This document shows positions 1-7,237 of a stretch of DNA of 64,000 bases, piece by piece (positions within the stretch are counted from its first letter, which is position 1; every line of letters begins with the position of its first letter). The notes under the pieces are model-generated. The model was not told the origin of the DNA. It saw only the letters and a list, made by a program, of their open reading frames with translations, and ran no database searches. The stretch is from Oleiphilus sp. (GTDB taxonomy: Bacteria; Pseudomonadota; Gammaproteobacteria; Pseudomonadales; Oleiphilaceae). The position numbers were made by a program, and so were the translations under genes. The stretch is from contig PZPK01000004.1 in the NCBI GenBank assembly GCA_006212045.1, positions 1 to 64,000 of the forward strand. The letters are read 5' to 3'.

Positions 1-393
1 TGAGGGAGAAGCAGACTGAAAATCCGGTGCGTCATCGCTTCAGCTGCCACACCAAAGCAGACCTTTTGAATTCAAGAAATCACACTGACTGCTACCCGAA
101 ACCAGGCATATTTAAATTACAACTCGGGGTACTGATTTTAATGATTCGTCGACCTTATTGTGCTTGGTTATTCAGCTAAAAAATGTCTAAGATACCCGTG
201 GTGATTCACACACTGTTTTCTTCCTGGAGAAGCTCGATCTGTAGTTCCTGTTGAGCTCTCAAAAACGTACAAATGTATGAAAACTGAAAAAGTATGGGGG
301 AAGATGAAGCGCGGGCACTAAGCCTAAGAATTTATGCCAATAGCGCGTATCCAGCAACATGCTGTACTCGTTTAATGTATAGCAGCTCAAGAG
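1..393. other. non-coding or unassigned stretch at window start
   Basis: I see no open reading frame with coding character here. The base composition is AT-rich compared with the rest of the window. It lies downstream of the lipoprotein gene on the minus strand and belongs to the sparse segment that ends at tRNA-Leu. A gene cut by the window edge cannot be excluded. Confidence 0.4.
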
Positions 394-1071
394 TTAGCGT
401 CGCTCCTCGAAATCCGAGACTATTTGATCCGTTTCGCATGAGATTGGTGTCGTTATAGTCGACAAAGACGTTTCAGAGTCAAAATGTCCCCCGGCAGAGG
501 TTAAAATCAAAGACTGACTGTTTTCACGGGAGAAAACGACTCTGTCTATCCATATCCAATCTAGTGCACTAGCCACTTCTGTAGTGGATTCCAGTCTTAC
601 TGTATAGATTTCGCTTAGTAGAGGTACGTGCGAGACTGCCTGAACACTCAAGGACGCTAACTCAATTCGGCTACGTAGGTGCTTATTTACTTGGCTAGCG
701 ATCTCTATTCGTTGGTCCAAGTGCGCAGAACCAAGGCCGTTAAAAATACTATCAAGCAAGCCTATCCCGGTAGGCCTAGCGCTATGTGCTGCAAGAAGTT
801 CTTTCTGAAGTCGGCTAAGGCTCTCATCTGACTCGCTTAGTTTCCTAACTAATGCAAGATAAGATTCAGGCCATAAAAAATTTGACAGTTCCTTTGCATT
901 TTCGGGTAGATGCCCTTCCTTACAGAAATAAATAGAGGAAAGCATCGCTATTGCGGCATGTTGTTCAAGCGCAAGATCCATTCCGCTTTTTGGCGGAGCA
1001 GTTCTTTTGTCTTTCGCAGCACAACCGATTAAAAGCGCCAAAGCGAGCATGAGTAGAAGAGATCTCATCAC
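394..1071 (-). CDS. putative lipoprotein of unknown function
   Basis: This 225-residue protein starts with a short hydrophobic signal that ends in a lipobox (LIGC, Cys17), so it is predicted to be a lipid-anchored envelope protein. The mature part is helical in appearance, with several Leu/Glu-rich stretches, and I recognise no domain in it. Nothing beside it helps: downstream is unassigned DNA and upstream is a transposase fragment. The gene sits in the sparse stretch next to tRNA-Leu, so it may be cargo of an integrated element. That it is a lipoprotein is fairly secure; its role is unknown. Confidence 0.6.
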   Translation of the reverse strand: MMRSLLLMLALALLIGCAAKDKRTAPPKSGMDLALEQHAAIAMLSSIYFCKEGHLPENAKELSNFLWPESYLALVRKLSESDESLSRLQKELLAAHSARPTGIGLLDSIFNGLGSAHLDQRIEIASQVNKHLRSRIELASLSVQAVSHVPLLSEIYTVRLESTTEVASALDWIWIDRVVFSRENSQSLILTSAGGHFDSETSLSTITTPISCETDQIVSDFEERR

Positions 1072-1116
1072 GAATAGGGACCCAAAAAGTGTGTTAAATT
1101 GTAGTAGTTCAGACTT

Positions 1117-1159
1117 GATCTGACAGTTACCGATTTCTCAAGAAGGTGTCTGTCAGGTC
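1117..1159. repeat. short imperfect inverted repeat at the 3' side of the IS fragment
   Basis: GATCTGACAG (1117-1126) faces CTGTCAGGTC (1150-1159), matching at 9 of 10 positions. The second arm ends 5 bp beyond the stop codon of the transposase fragment. It may be part of the insertion-sequence terminal repeat, because the element's other end is missing. The assignment is inferred from position only. Confidence 0.35.
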
Positions 1160-1163
1160 AGAT

Positions 1164-1670
1164 TCAGTTTACGAACTTTTCCTTCCAGATGCTTTTCCCA
1201 TCTCGCAAAGTTTCCATTGGTGTTCTGCCACAACAACGTTTGCCCTGATGGGTGCGCTCATTATTGTAGTATTCCAGCCATTCGTCCAGATCTGCTTGCA
1301 GTTCCTCAACAGAACCGAAGATCTTTCTGCGTAAAGCAGGCTGATAAAACCCCTGCAAGATGGTCTTATGAAAGCGCTCGTAGATGCCATTGGTTTGAGG
1401 ATGTCGCGCTTTCGTTTTCGTGTGCTCAATGTCGTTCACAGCAATATAAAGCTGGTAGTCATTACTATCCGCTTTACCGCAGTATTCCGTGCCACGGTCA
1501 GTCAGAATTCTCAGCACTGGGAGCTGCCCTGAAGCATAGAACGGGAGCACTCGATCATTAAGCAAGTCTGCCGCTGTAATCGGTGTCTTCGTTGTATAAA
1601 GCTTGCAGTGAGCGACACGGGAATAAGTGTCGACATAGGTTTGCTGATAAACACGACCCACACCTTTAAT
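1164..1670 (-). pseudogene. IS481-family transposase, 5'-truncated
   Basis: This is the catalytic half of an IS481-type DDE transposase (rve integrase core). The three acidic positions are visible: Asp in YVDTYSR, Asp in LTDRGTEY, and Glu in the PQTNGIYERFH block. The characteristic C-terminal YYNNERTH motif follows. Family members are usually around 300-350 residues with an N-terminal helix-turn-helix. Here only about 165 residues remain and the DNA-binding half is absent. The ORF track starts it at an internal GTG (1661), but family-like sequence (KGVGRVY) continues upstream to about 1670, where a short tandem repeat begins. The element is therefore truncated and almost certainly inactive. 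Confidence 0.85.
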
Positions 1671-1700
1671 TAAAAGGGGTCGAGCAATTAAAAGGGGTCG
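1668..1700. repeat. 15-bp direct repeat at the truncated end of the IS
   Basis: AATTAAAAGGGGTCG occurs twice, at 1668-1682 and 1686-1700, with an 18-bp period. The first copy begins where transposase homology stops, so the repeat may mark the recombination or deletion point that removed the 5' half of the element. Confidence 0.7.
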
Positions 1701-2263
1701 GGTCGAATAAAAAACGTACTACAACAAGCAATGCAAACAATAGGGTTAGGCGCTCACTAGAAATACATTAATCCTGGTTTTTTATTCGCGTCTTGCCTGC
1801 CTCAAGAAAAGGGGAAGCACCTATTTTTTGCTCGCGTTCATTGGAGATTCCAGAAGTCCGCTTTCGGTCAGGAGCGAATGTAACTAGGTCTCGTTAGACA
1901 GGGTCTGCCTTACTTTTCAGAAGCTGCCATCTTTTAAAAGCGTTTCCTGCGTCTCCTTTGCCCAGCGCCAGCCCTAATTTTTAGTAGGAGCGCAATATCT
2001 GCTATTGTCTCATGCGAAAGTTAGGCAACTCTAGTTGCGATTGCCCGAGCAACCTATATGGTTACATTATGGTTTCGTCACCAAGGTCAGCTATCTCAAA
2101 GCCATCTTCAAGCACCCTGTTGAGCCACGGCGCCGTGTGAGGAACGAAAAATGTTGCGGTCTTTGATGAAGTTTTGTGGTGAAATGAGCGTTGGGAGCTC
2201 CCGAAAGTATTTTTTAATTTTTTACCGTTGGGCGCAGCTTGGGCACAATTTGGGCACAGAAAT
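1701..2263. other. gene-poor stretch between IS fragment and tRNA-Leu terminator
   Basis: No ATG-started frame of useful length is present. Near its right end lie two tandem TTGGGCACA units (about 2239-2258). They resemble the last bases of the tRNA-Leu gene (CTGGGCACCA) and could be a worn attachment site, though the orientation is opposite. I otherwise see nothing in this stretch. Confidence 0.4.
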
Positions 2264-2301
2264 AAAAAAGGCCGATATCATCCGAAGACGAATCGACCTT
2301 T
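2264..2301 (-). terminator. Rho-independent terminator of tRNA-Leu
   Basis: On the minus strand, AAAGGTCGAT...ATCGGCCTTT form a long stem closed by a C(TTCG)G tetraloop and followed by a T-rich tail. It lies about 40 bp past the 3' end of tRNA-Leu, in the right orientation to end that transcript. Confidence 0.8.
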
Positions 2302-2340
2302 CTTAAGAACTAATTGTTATTAAAAACAACTAGTTGAAAT

Positions 2341-2428
2341 TGGTGCCCAGGAGAGGACTTGAACCTCCACGGGGTTACCCCCACTAGCACCTGAAGCTAG
2401 CGTGTCTACCAATTTTCACCACCTGGGC
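2341..2428 (-). tRNA. tRNA-Leu (CAG)
   Basis: The minus strand reads GCCCAGGTGG at the 5' end and pairs with the CTGGGC acceptor 3' strand, followed by an encoded CCA. The anticodon loop TTCAGGT is closed by a CTAGC/GCTAG stem, giving anticodon CAG (leucine, CUG codons). The long variable arm (GGGGGTAACCCC) and the T-arm GGTTCAAGTCC fit a class II tRNA. Length is 88 nt including CCA. Its 3' end faces the gene-poor, IS-containing segment, a common layout where mobile elements integrate into tRNA genes. Confidence 0.95.
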
Positions 2429-2558
2429 ATTGCAACGTGGCACTTTTCACCACCTTTGCTCGACCACATTTGTGTCGAGGCCGCGAATTATCAACATCGG
2501 AATGCCTGCTGTCAACCGCAAATATCGGCTTCTTTCAACACTCCGCTGTTCGCACCTG

Positions 2559-4259
2559 TCACGCCTCTTCAATCCGCCTGCCTGAAGCACCTGCTGAAGC
2601 AGACAGAACCTTACCCGCCTCATTGAGTACAGTGTAATCTGAAGACTTCACAGAACTGACGAAGATCCATTCAGCAGTCACTTTTTGATGTGTCAGCTCG
2701 ACTGTCATAAAGCCACGGTCACCTGTATTTGCGAATTTCAACGGCTCTACAAGCTGAGTAACACCGGCCGCTACAGCCAAGGGATCTTCAGGCAGATACG
2801 TCTCCAACCCTGGAGAGGATACTCCGGGAGTCGCAAATTCAACGCCTACAGCGCTTCCATCCAAGGCTTCCAGATTGTTAGCCCAGGCATTATGTGTATC
2901 ACCCGCGAGACAAACCATGTTTTTGTTGAGAGCCTGTACCGTGCCAAACAGGACTTCCCGCTCATAGGCGTAACCATCCCAGGCATCCAGATTGTAAGGA
3001 ATAGAAGGCAGCTGAAGAATGGCCAACTGTTCGGGCGTCAACAACTCAGGGTTCGTTTGGGCCAGTTCTGCCAGCGCCGCATAGTCTCCCAGCGAGATCT
3101 GCTGGGTAGCCACCGCTGCCGGCAAAAGCATACGCCCCATCAGAACCTGCTGCCCCAGCACTTGCCAAGTTGCGCCGGATGTCGCCATGCCATTGGACAA
3201 CCAGTTCAATTGTTCCTGCCCCAGTAGCTGACGTGATGGATTTGATACATCGGCAACAAATGCTTCACCGTTGAATCCTCCCGTTAAGGGATCAATATAA
3301 TCTGCGTAATCGAGCTGCTTGTCACGCGCCACTAATCGGGTGTCCAACATATACAAACTGAGTAAGTCACCTACTTCAAACTGCCGATATACCTGATCAC
3401 TCACCTCTCCTTCCCGCACAGGCATCCACTCATAGTAGGCTTTCAAGGCCGCCGCTTTACGATCCGAAAACAGGCCCTCTCCTTCATTGTGATTCTCTGC
3501 GCCATCTTTGTACGCATCATTGGTAATTTCATGATCGTCCCAAACACAGATAAAAGGCTTTTTCTTGTGTAAACGCTGCAGAGCTTTATCAGATCGATAC
3601 TGGGCATAGCGGGTTCGATAGTCTTGCAAACTTATTATTTCCGTCAGGGGATTTGGAATTCGTCCCATTGCCTCGGCATCTTCCGTTGCATAGCCCCCCA
3701 TCCCGTATTCGTAAATATAATCACCAAGATGCAGCACAGCATCTACATCCCGTTGCTTTGCGGCCTCCTCGTAGGCGTGAAAAAAACCGGCCGGATAATT
3801 TGAGCAGGAGAAAACTGCCAGCTTGAAAGACTCCACATGCCCTTCGGGAAGTGTTCTGGTTTTACCTGTCGGTGAATCTATCAAACGCCCTTGCTTGTTC
3901 AGGGCAATAAACTTGTAGAAATATTTTCTTCCGGGCTGTAAACCTTCAACGTCGACCTTCATAGTAAAGTCTTTGCCTGCATCGGTTTTCACAAAGCCAT
4001 ACCGCACCACATGTCGAAAATGCCGATCTTTCGCTACCAGCCAAAGAGCCCGGGGAGAACTGGCTTCATCACTGGGAGTGACGCGAGTCCAGATAATTAC
4101 CTGCGTCTGGGTCGGATCACCGCTGGCAACACCATGCTTGAATTTTACGGGCGCAAATCCCCCCCAAAATCCCGCGTTTGCGCTCATTGCCAAAGCGCTG
4201 CCACCGGCTAGCAACCCACCTTTCAGAAGTGCACGCCTACCTATGGTTAATTGACTCAT
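2559..4259 (-). CDS. PhoD-type alkaline phosphatase/phosphodiesterase, Tat-exported
   Basis: This 566-residue protein belongs to the PhoD metallophosphatase family, which releases phosphate from mono- and diesters outside the cytoplasm. The N-terminus carries a twin-arginine signal (IGRRALLKGG followed by a hydrophobic stretch and ANA cleavage site), so it should be exported folded. Next come a PhoD N-terminal beta domain (about residues 35-140) and the metal-binding catalytic domain, with HLGDYIYEYG, VWDDHEITND and AGDTHN as the metal-ligand motifs. All catalytic motifs look intact. It stands alone, with rlmG upstream and tRNA-Leu downstream. Phosphate-starvation control is plausible, but I see no clear Pho box. 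Confidence 0.9.
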   Translation of the reverse strand: MSQLTIGRRALLKGGLLAGGSALAMSANAGFWGGFAPVKFKHGVASGDPTQTQVIIWTRVTPSDEASSPRALWLVAKDRHFRHVVRYGFVKTDAGKDFTMKVDVEGLQPGRKYFYKFIALNKQGRLIDSPTGKTRTLPEGHVESFKLAVFSCSNYPAGFFHAYEEAAKQRDVDAVLHLGDYIYEYGMGGYATEDAEAMGRIPNPLTEIISLQDYRTRYAQYRSDKALQRLHKKKPFICVWDDHEITNDAYKDGAENHNEGEGLFSDRKAAALKAYYEWMPVREGEVSDQVYRQFEVGDLLSLYMLDTRLVARDKQLDYADYIDPLTGGFNGEAFVADVSNPSRQLLGQEQLNWLSNGMATSGATWQVLGQQVLMGRMLLPAAVATQQISLGDYAALAELAQTNPELLTPEQLAILQLPSIPYNLDAWDGYAYEREVLFGTVQALNKNMVCLAGDTHNAWANNLEALDGSAVGVEFATPGVSSPGLETYLPEDPLAVAAGVTQLVEPLKFANTGDRGFMTVELTHQKVTAEWIFVSSVKSSDYTVLNEAGKVLSASAGASGRRIEEA

Positions 4260-4443
4260 ACTGATTCCCCCGTCGTTATATTTGTAGTGACTTCAGCACT
4301 CGGACCAAAACTTGCATTACCGATGCACAAGTCCAAGAATGCGTTTACCAGTTCAGGAATTCTGCGCCAATGCTTTGACAGCAATGTGACAAGCACAACA
4401 CTTTTTAGCCAGGCTTCACCGGACAGCATTCAGCTCGCACGTT

Positions 4444-5592
4444 TCAATTTATACTTTGGAGGAGAACAAATTTGTGATCTGAAGCCAAAACCCTGCAATT
4501 GCCAAACAATGACTTCAGCACTTTGTGGTACCCAAGGTGCCGGTTTGCAACAACCCACAATTCGCCTTGCCGTACAAGCGCCTTGAGACAATCAGAAAAA
4601 AGGCCGCGCGCAATCTCGGTACTGACGGTGGTTTGCTGGTGAAAAGGAGGATTACACAGAATCAGCTCATAGCCGTCGATCAGCGCGTTTTTCAAACCAT
4701 CTCCTGCCTGGACATGCGCTTTACGACCGACAAAATTCTTCTTAAGGTTACGCTCAGTACTGTCAATCGCCTGAAACGATTCATCATAAAAGTGCACAAC
4801 GGCTTCAGCGTGCTGCCTCATATAGGCCAGGCCCAAGACCCCATTACCACAGGCCAGATCCGCAACCAGATGTCGTTCGGGTATCAGATTCATGTTCTGG
4901 AGCATAAAGCGGCTACCGATATCCAGGCGTTCTCGGCTAAATACATTGGGAGCACTGACGAGTTTTAATTCATACCCGCTGAGCTCCACCGGATTGTCCT
5001 TCGGTAAACATGCGGTGAGGGATGAATCTGCCTGCGCACGCCAAATGCGTGCTTTTTTGACTCCAGGATAAAATTCAGCCGGGCCAAAGTATTCTGATAA
5101 CAGTTCGAACTGCCCGCGACTGAGATGTTTGTCCATTCCCGCCAGTAACAACTCACAACCTTGCGGAACCCATTGTCTTAGTGCAACAAGCAATGCGGCC
5201 AGTTGGGACTTCATTTTGGGGACTCTGCCGATTACCAAATCGGGACGCGGCATCGCACTCAGAAGGTCAAATGACGTTTGACTTACCAAATGCGAGTTGT
5301 CCAGACAATTGTCATCCATGTTTCGCCGAATGGCTTCAAAAGACAACCAGGAATCGCCATAAACGATCGGACGATAATTGAATAGCGGTAAGGTCAGTGC
5401 GCCAAACTGATCGTGCACTATGCAAAGCCCCGCTTCCGCCCCAGAACCTTCGAGACGTTGTTTCGCCTCAGACAGAAGATAAAGATCTGCGGCATCCCAG
5501 GCCCTTAACTGGCTGTTCGCGTAGAAAGGGTATCGCTTAAGCTTGAGCGATTGATCCGCATGAACAAATTGCTGGGTTTCGGATTCTGACAC
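4444..5592 (-). CDS. rlmG: 23S rRNA (guanine1835-N2)-methyltransferase RlmG
   Basis: This 382-residue protein is close in length and architecture to E. coli RlmG (YgjO, 378 aa). That enzyme methylates N2 of G1835 in 23S rRNA using S-adenosylmethionine. The N-terminal half is a degenerate methyltransferase-like domain and the C-terminal half is the catalytic one. The AdoMet motif ADLACGNGVLG is near residue 235, and the N2-guanine catalytic signature NPPFHQQ is near residue 315. It is a single gene, separated from phoD by about 185 bp and from the DUF1566 gene by about 155 bp. Confidence is high from the NPPF motif plus the two-domain layout. Confidence 0.88.
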   Translation of the reverse strand: MSESETQQFVHADQSLKLKRYPFYANSQLRAWDAADLYLLSEAKQRLEGSGAEAGLCIVHDQFGALTLPLFNYRPIVYGDSWLSFEAIRRNMDDNCLDNSHLVSQTSFDLLSAMPRPDLVIGRVPKMKSQLAALLVALRQWVPQGCELLLAGMDKHLSRGQFELLSEYFGPAEFYPGVKKARIWRAQADSSLTACLPKDNPVELSGYELKLVSAPNVFSRERLDIGSRFMLQNMNLIPERHLVADLACGNGVLGLAYMRQHAEAVVHFYDESFQAIDSTERNLKKNFVGRKAHVQAGDGLKNALIDGYELILCNPPFHQQTTVSTEIARGLFSDCLKALVRQGELWVVANRHLGYHKVLKSLFGNCRVLASDHKFVLLQSIN

Positions 5593-5746
5593 CGATCAAT
5601 TTCCTTAAAACTGCATTTATCAGCGCATCTTACACAATGATGTTTCCGGCCACGAATCCAACATTGGATTCTCCCTTTCCAATCACGCAATGCCGAACCT
5701 ACTGAATGGCACAACAAGAAAAACCACGAGTTATCCCGGCAATTGG

Positions 5747-6526
5747 TCACATGGGGGCGACAGCACGCAAATGGCAACTCAATCGCTTTTCCCGCACGTA
5801 GGATATCCCGTTGGAAAAATCTACTGACCAGGCTAACTCTCTGGAGAATTTGTTTTCCGAACCGCTCCAGTACTGTCCCGAACGGGTAAAAGGGAAATAC
5901 TCGCGATCGATGTCCGGACTGAAATTGACAGGGTGGTCGAGTGACTGCAACTCCAGTTGCGTCGGCAATCTCCAGCCGTTCAAACCGCAATGCCGGCTCC
6001 GATTCATCTCGGCCACGTAACTGCGGGTGTCGCAACTGATAAACAGGCAGTCGCCACTGTCTGCCAGGCCACTCTGTAGACCCTCTGCATCAACACTAAA
6101 CCAGCTGTAGGTGTGTTCGGCATCCCGCCAACTACCGTCATTCGTTTTGACTTCCCAGACCACCCGTTTCTGGCGATCAAGCACACAGCTCCATTGCGGC
6201 GCCTCCGCCGGTAGCTGTTCACCATGCGCATCGATTTTGACAAAGCGATCATCGAACTGTTCGACTGCTCTCGACTCGAGACCTGACACAACGGTCACAT
6301 GTGTAGTCTCCGGGTCTTCAGATAAGGTCAGCGGTACAGTATCAAGTGCCGAAGTGCTTTGTTCTGCTTTGACAACCTGATCACGCTTCGACTCTGGATA
6401 AAGCAACCAGACAAATACAAACGCGAGTAAGGCCAGCAACATCAGATCCACTAGCGCCAGAAAGAGGGCTCCCGGCTTTATAAGACCTGCAACACCTCGC
6501 TTACGACCATCATTGTCCAGTTTCAT
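5747..6526 (-). CDS. membrane-anchored DUF1566 (Lcl C-terminal-like) protein
   Basis: The 259-residue protein has a single N-terminal transmembrane helix (about residues 17-45, LFLALVDLMLLALLAFVFVWLL), with most of the chain on the far side of the membrane. The C-terminal 120 residues match the DUF1566/Lcl_C fold: a paired-Cys stretch (CLFISC), the GWRLPTQLEL signature, a YWSGSE motif and a final CHLRAVAP. Such domains occur on surface or periplasmic proteins, often near adhesion or motility genes, but no biochemical role is established. It is transcribed alone. The fold assignment is good and the function is open. Confidence 0.7.
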   Translation of the reverse strand: MKLDNDGRKRGVAGLIKPGALFLALVDLMLLALLAFVFVWLLYPESKRDQVVKAEQSTSALDTVPLTLSEDPETTHVTVVSGLESRAVEQFDDRFVKIDAHGEQLPAEAPQWSCVLDRQKRVVWEVKTNDGSWRDAEHTYSWFSVDAEGLQSGLADSGDCLFISCDTRSYVAEMNRSRHCGLNGWRLPTQLELQSLDHPVNFSPDIDREYFPFTRSGQYWSGSENKFSRELAWSVDFSNGISYVREKRLSCHLRAVAPM

Positions 6527-6762
6527 TGAGCGATACCCGGCAACGGCTTACCCAACAGTTTAACCCGATTTTAGCGCTTCCTATTAGTGCGCTTTGATAC
6601 GCCGATTTTAGTCTGGCTAAAGTCCCTTAGTGCAGATCATGAAAAGCGTGAACGAAAATTAATTCTGGGAACTTTGCCGGCTTCGGGTTGTCCGTTATAG
6701 TAACTTGCAAGTCTGGCATAGCTCCAATAATAACAATGTTTTGCTGAAAAGGATGACGCAAT

Positions 6763-7161
6763 ATGAGCCTGATCGAACACCGCAACCTGTCACGCATAGA
6801 CTGTTTCCACGTAAAGCTGCATCAGGGCTTTGAACCCGAGTGGAACATTCCCATCAATGATCCGAGTCGTACTGCCGCTATCGTGGTTGATATCAGCCCG
6901 GAAGGCTGTTGCATCATTTTGAACAAAGCCGTTTCAATCGATGAGCTGCCCTGTCTGGAAATCGGCCTGAACCAGCAGTCGGTCACATTTAAAGTCGAAA
7001 CACGTTGGCAGGATTTAAGTTACTCGGTGGCCTGTAAGCGGGTCGGGCTGAAATTTATTGACCCACCTCAAATAATCAACGACCAGATTAAAGGTATTCA
7101 CGCGATCACAAATGATAAAAGCAGCGGATTCTTAACCGGGCGCGTTCTCAGCCACCAGTAG
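6763..7161 (+). CDS. PilZ-domain protein, putative cyclic-di-GMP receptor
   Basis: A 132-residue single-domain protein. PilZ domains bind cyclic-di-GMP through an N-terminal Arg-rich loop and a later [D/N]xSxxG motif. Here the second motif is clear (DISPEGCC, about residues 44-51), while the first is reduced to a region around HRNLSRID rather than a full RxxxR, so ligand binding is uncertain. A good ribosome site (AAAAGGATG) precedes the ATG. It is convergent with the GGDEF-EAL gene immediately downstream, which could supply or remove its ligand. Confidence 0.7.
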   Translation: MSLIEHRNLSRIDCFHVKLHQGFEPEWNIPINDPSRTAAIVVDISPEGCCIILNKAVSIDELPCLEIGLNQQSVTFKVETRWQDLSYSVACKRVGLKFIDPPQIINDQIKGIHAITNDKSSGFLTGRVLSHQ

Positions 7162-7208
7162 CCTGCATACACTGCCATACCCGATATCGGAATAAGGTGA
7201 GCTAAAGG

Positions 7209-7237
7209 TGTAAGACCCGGACGCCTTACATTTTTTT
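7209..7237 (+). terminator. probable Rho-independent terminator after the PilZ gene
   Basis: TGTAAG (7209-7214) pairs with CTTACA (7225-7230), and seven T residues follow directly. It lies 48 bp past the PilZ stop codon and touches the stop of the convergent GGDEF-EAL gene. Confidence 0.6.

Noticed and set aside
2062-2249. Minus-strand open frame without ATG ending ...LEDGFEIADLGDETIM
   Set aside because: It has no start codon, begins inside the tRNA terminator and has no recognisable domain. A gene remnant is possible but not supported.
5505-6035. 176-residue minus-strand ORF
   Set aside because: It overlaps rlmG and the DUF1566 gene in another frame, is Cys/Arg-rich and has no domain; a shadow frame.
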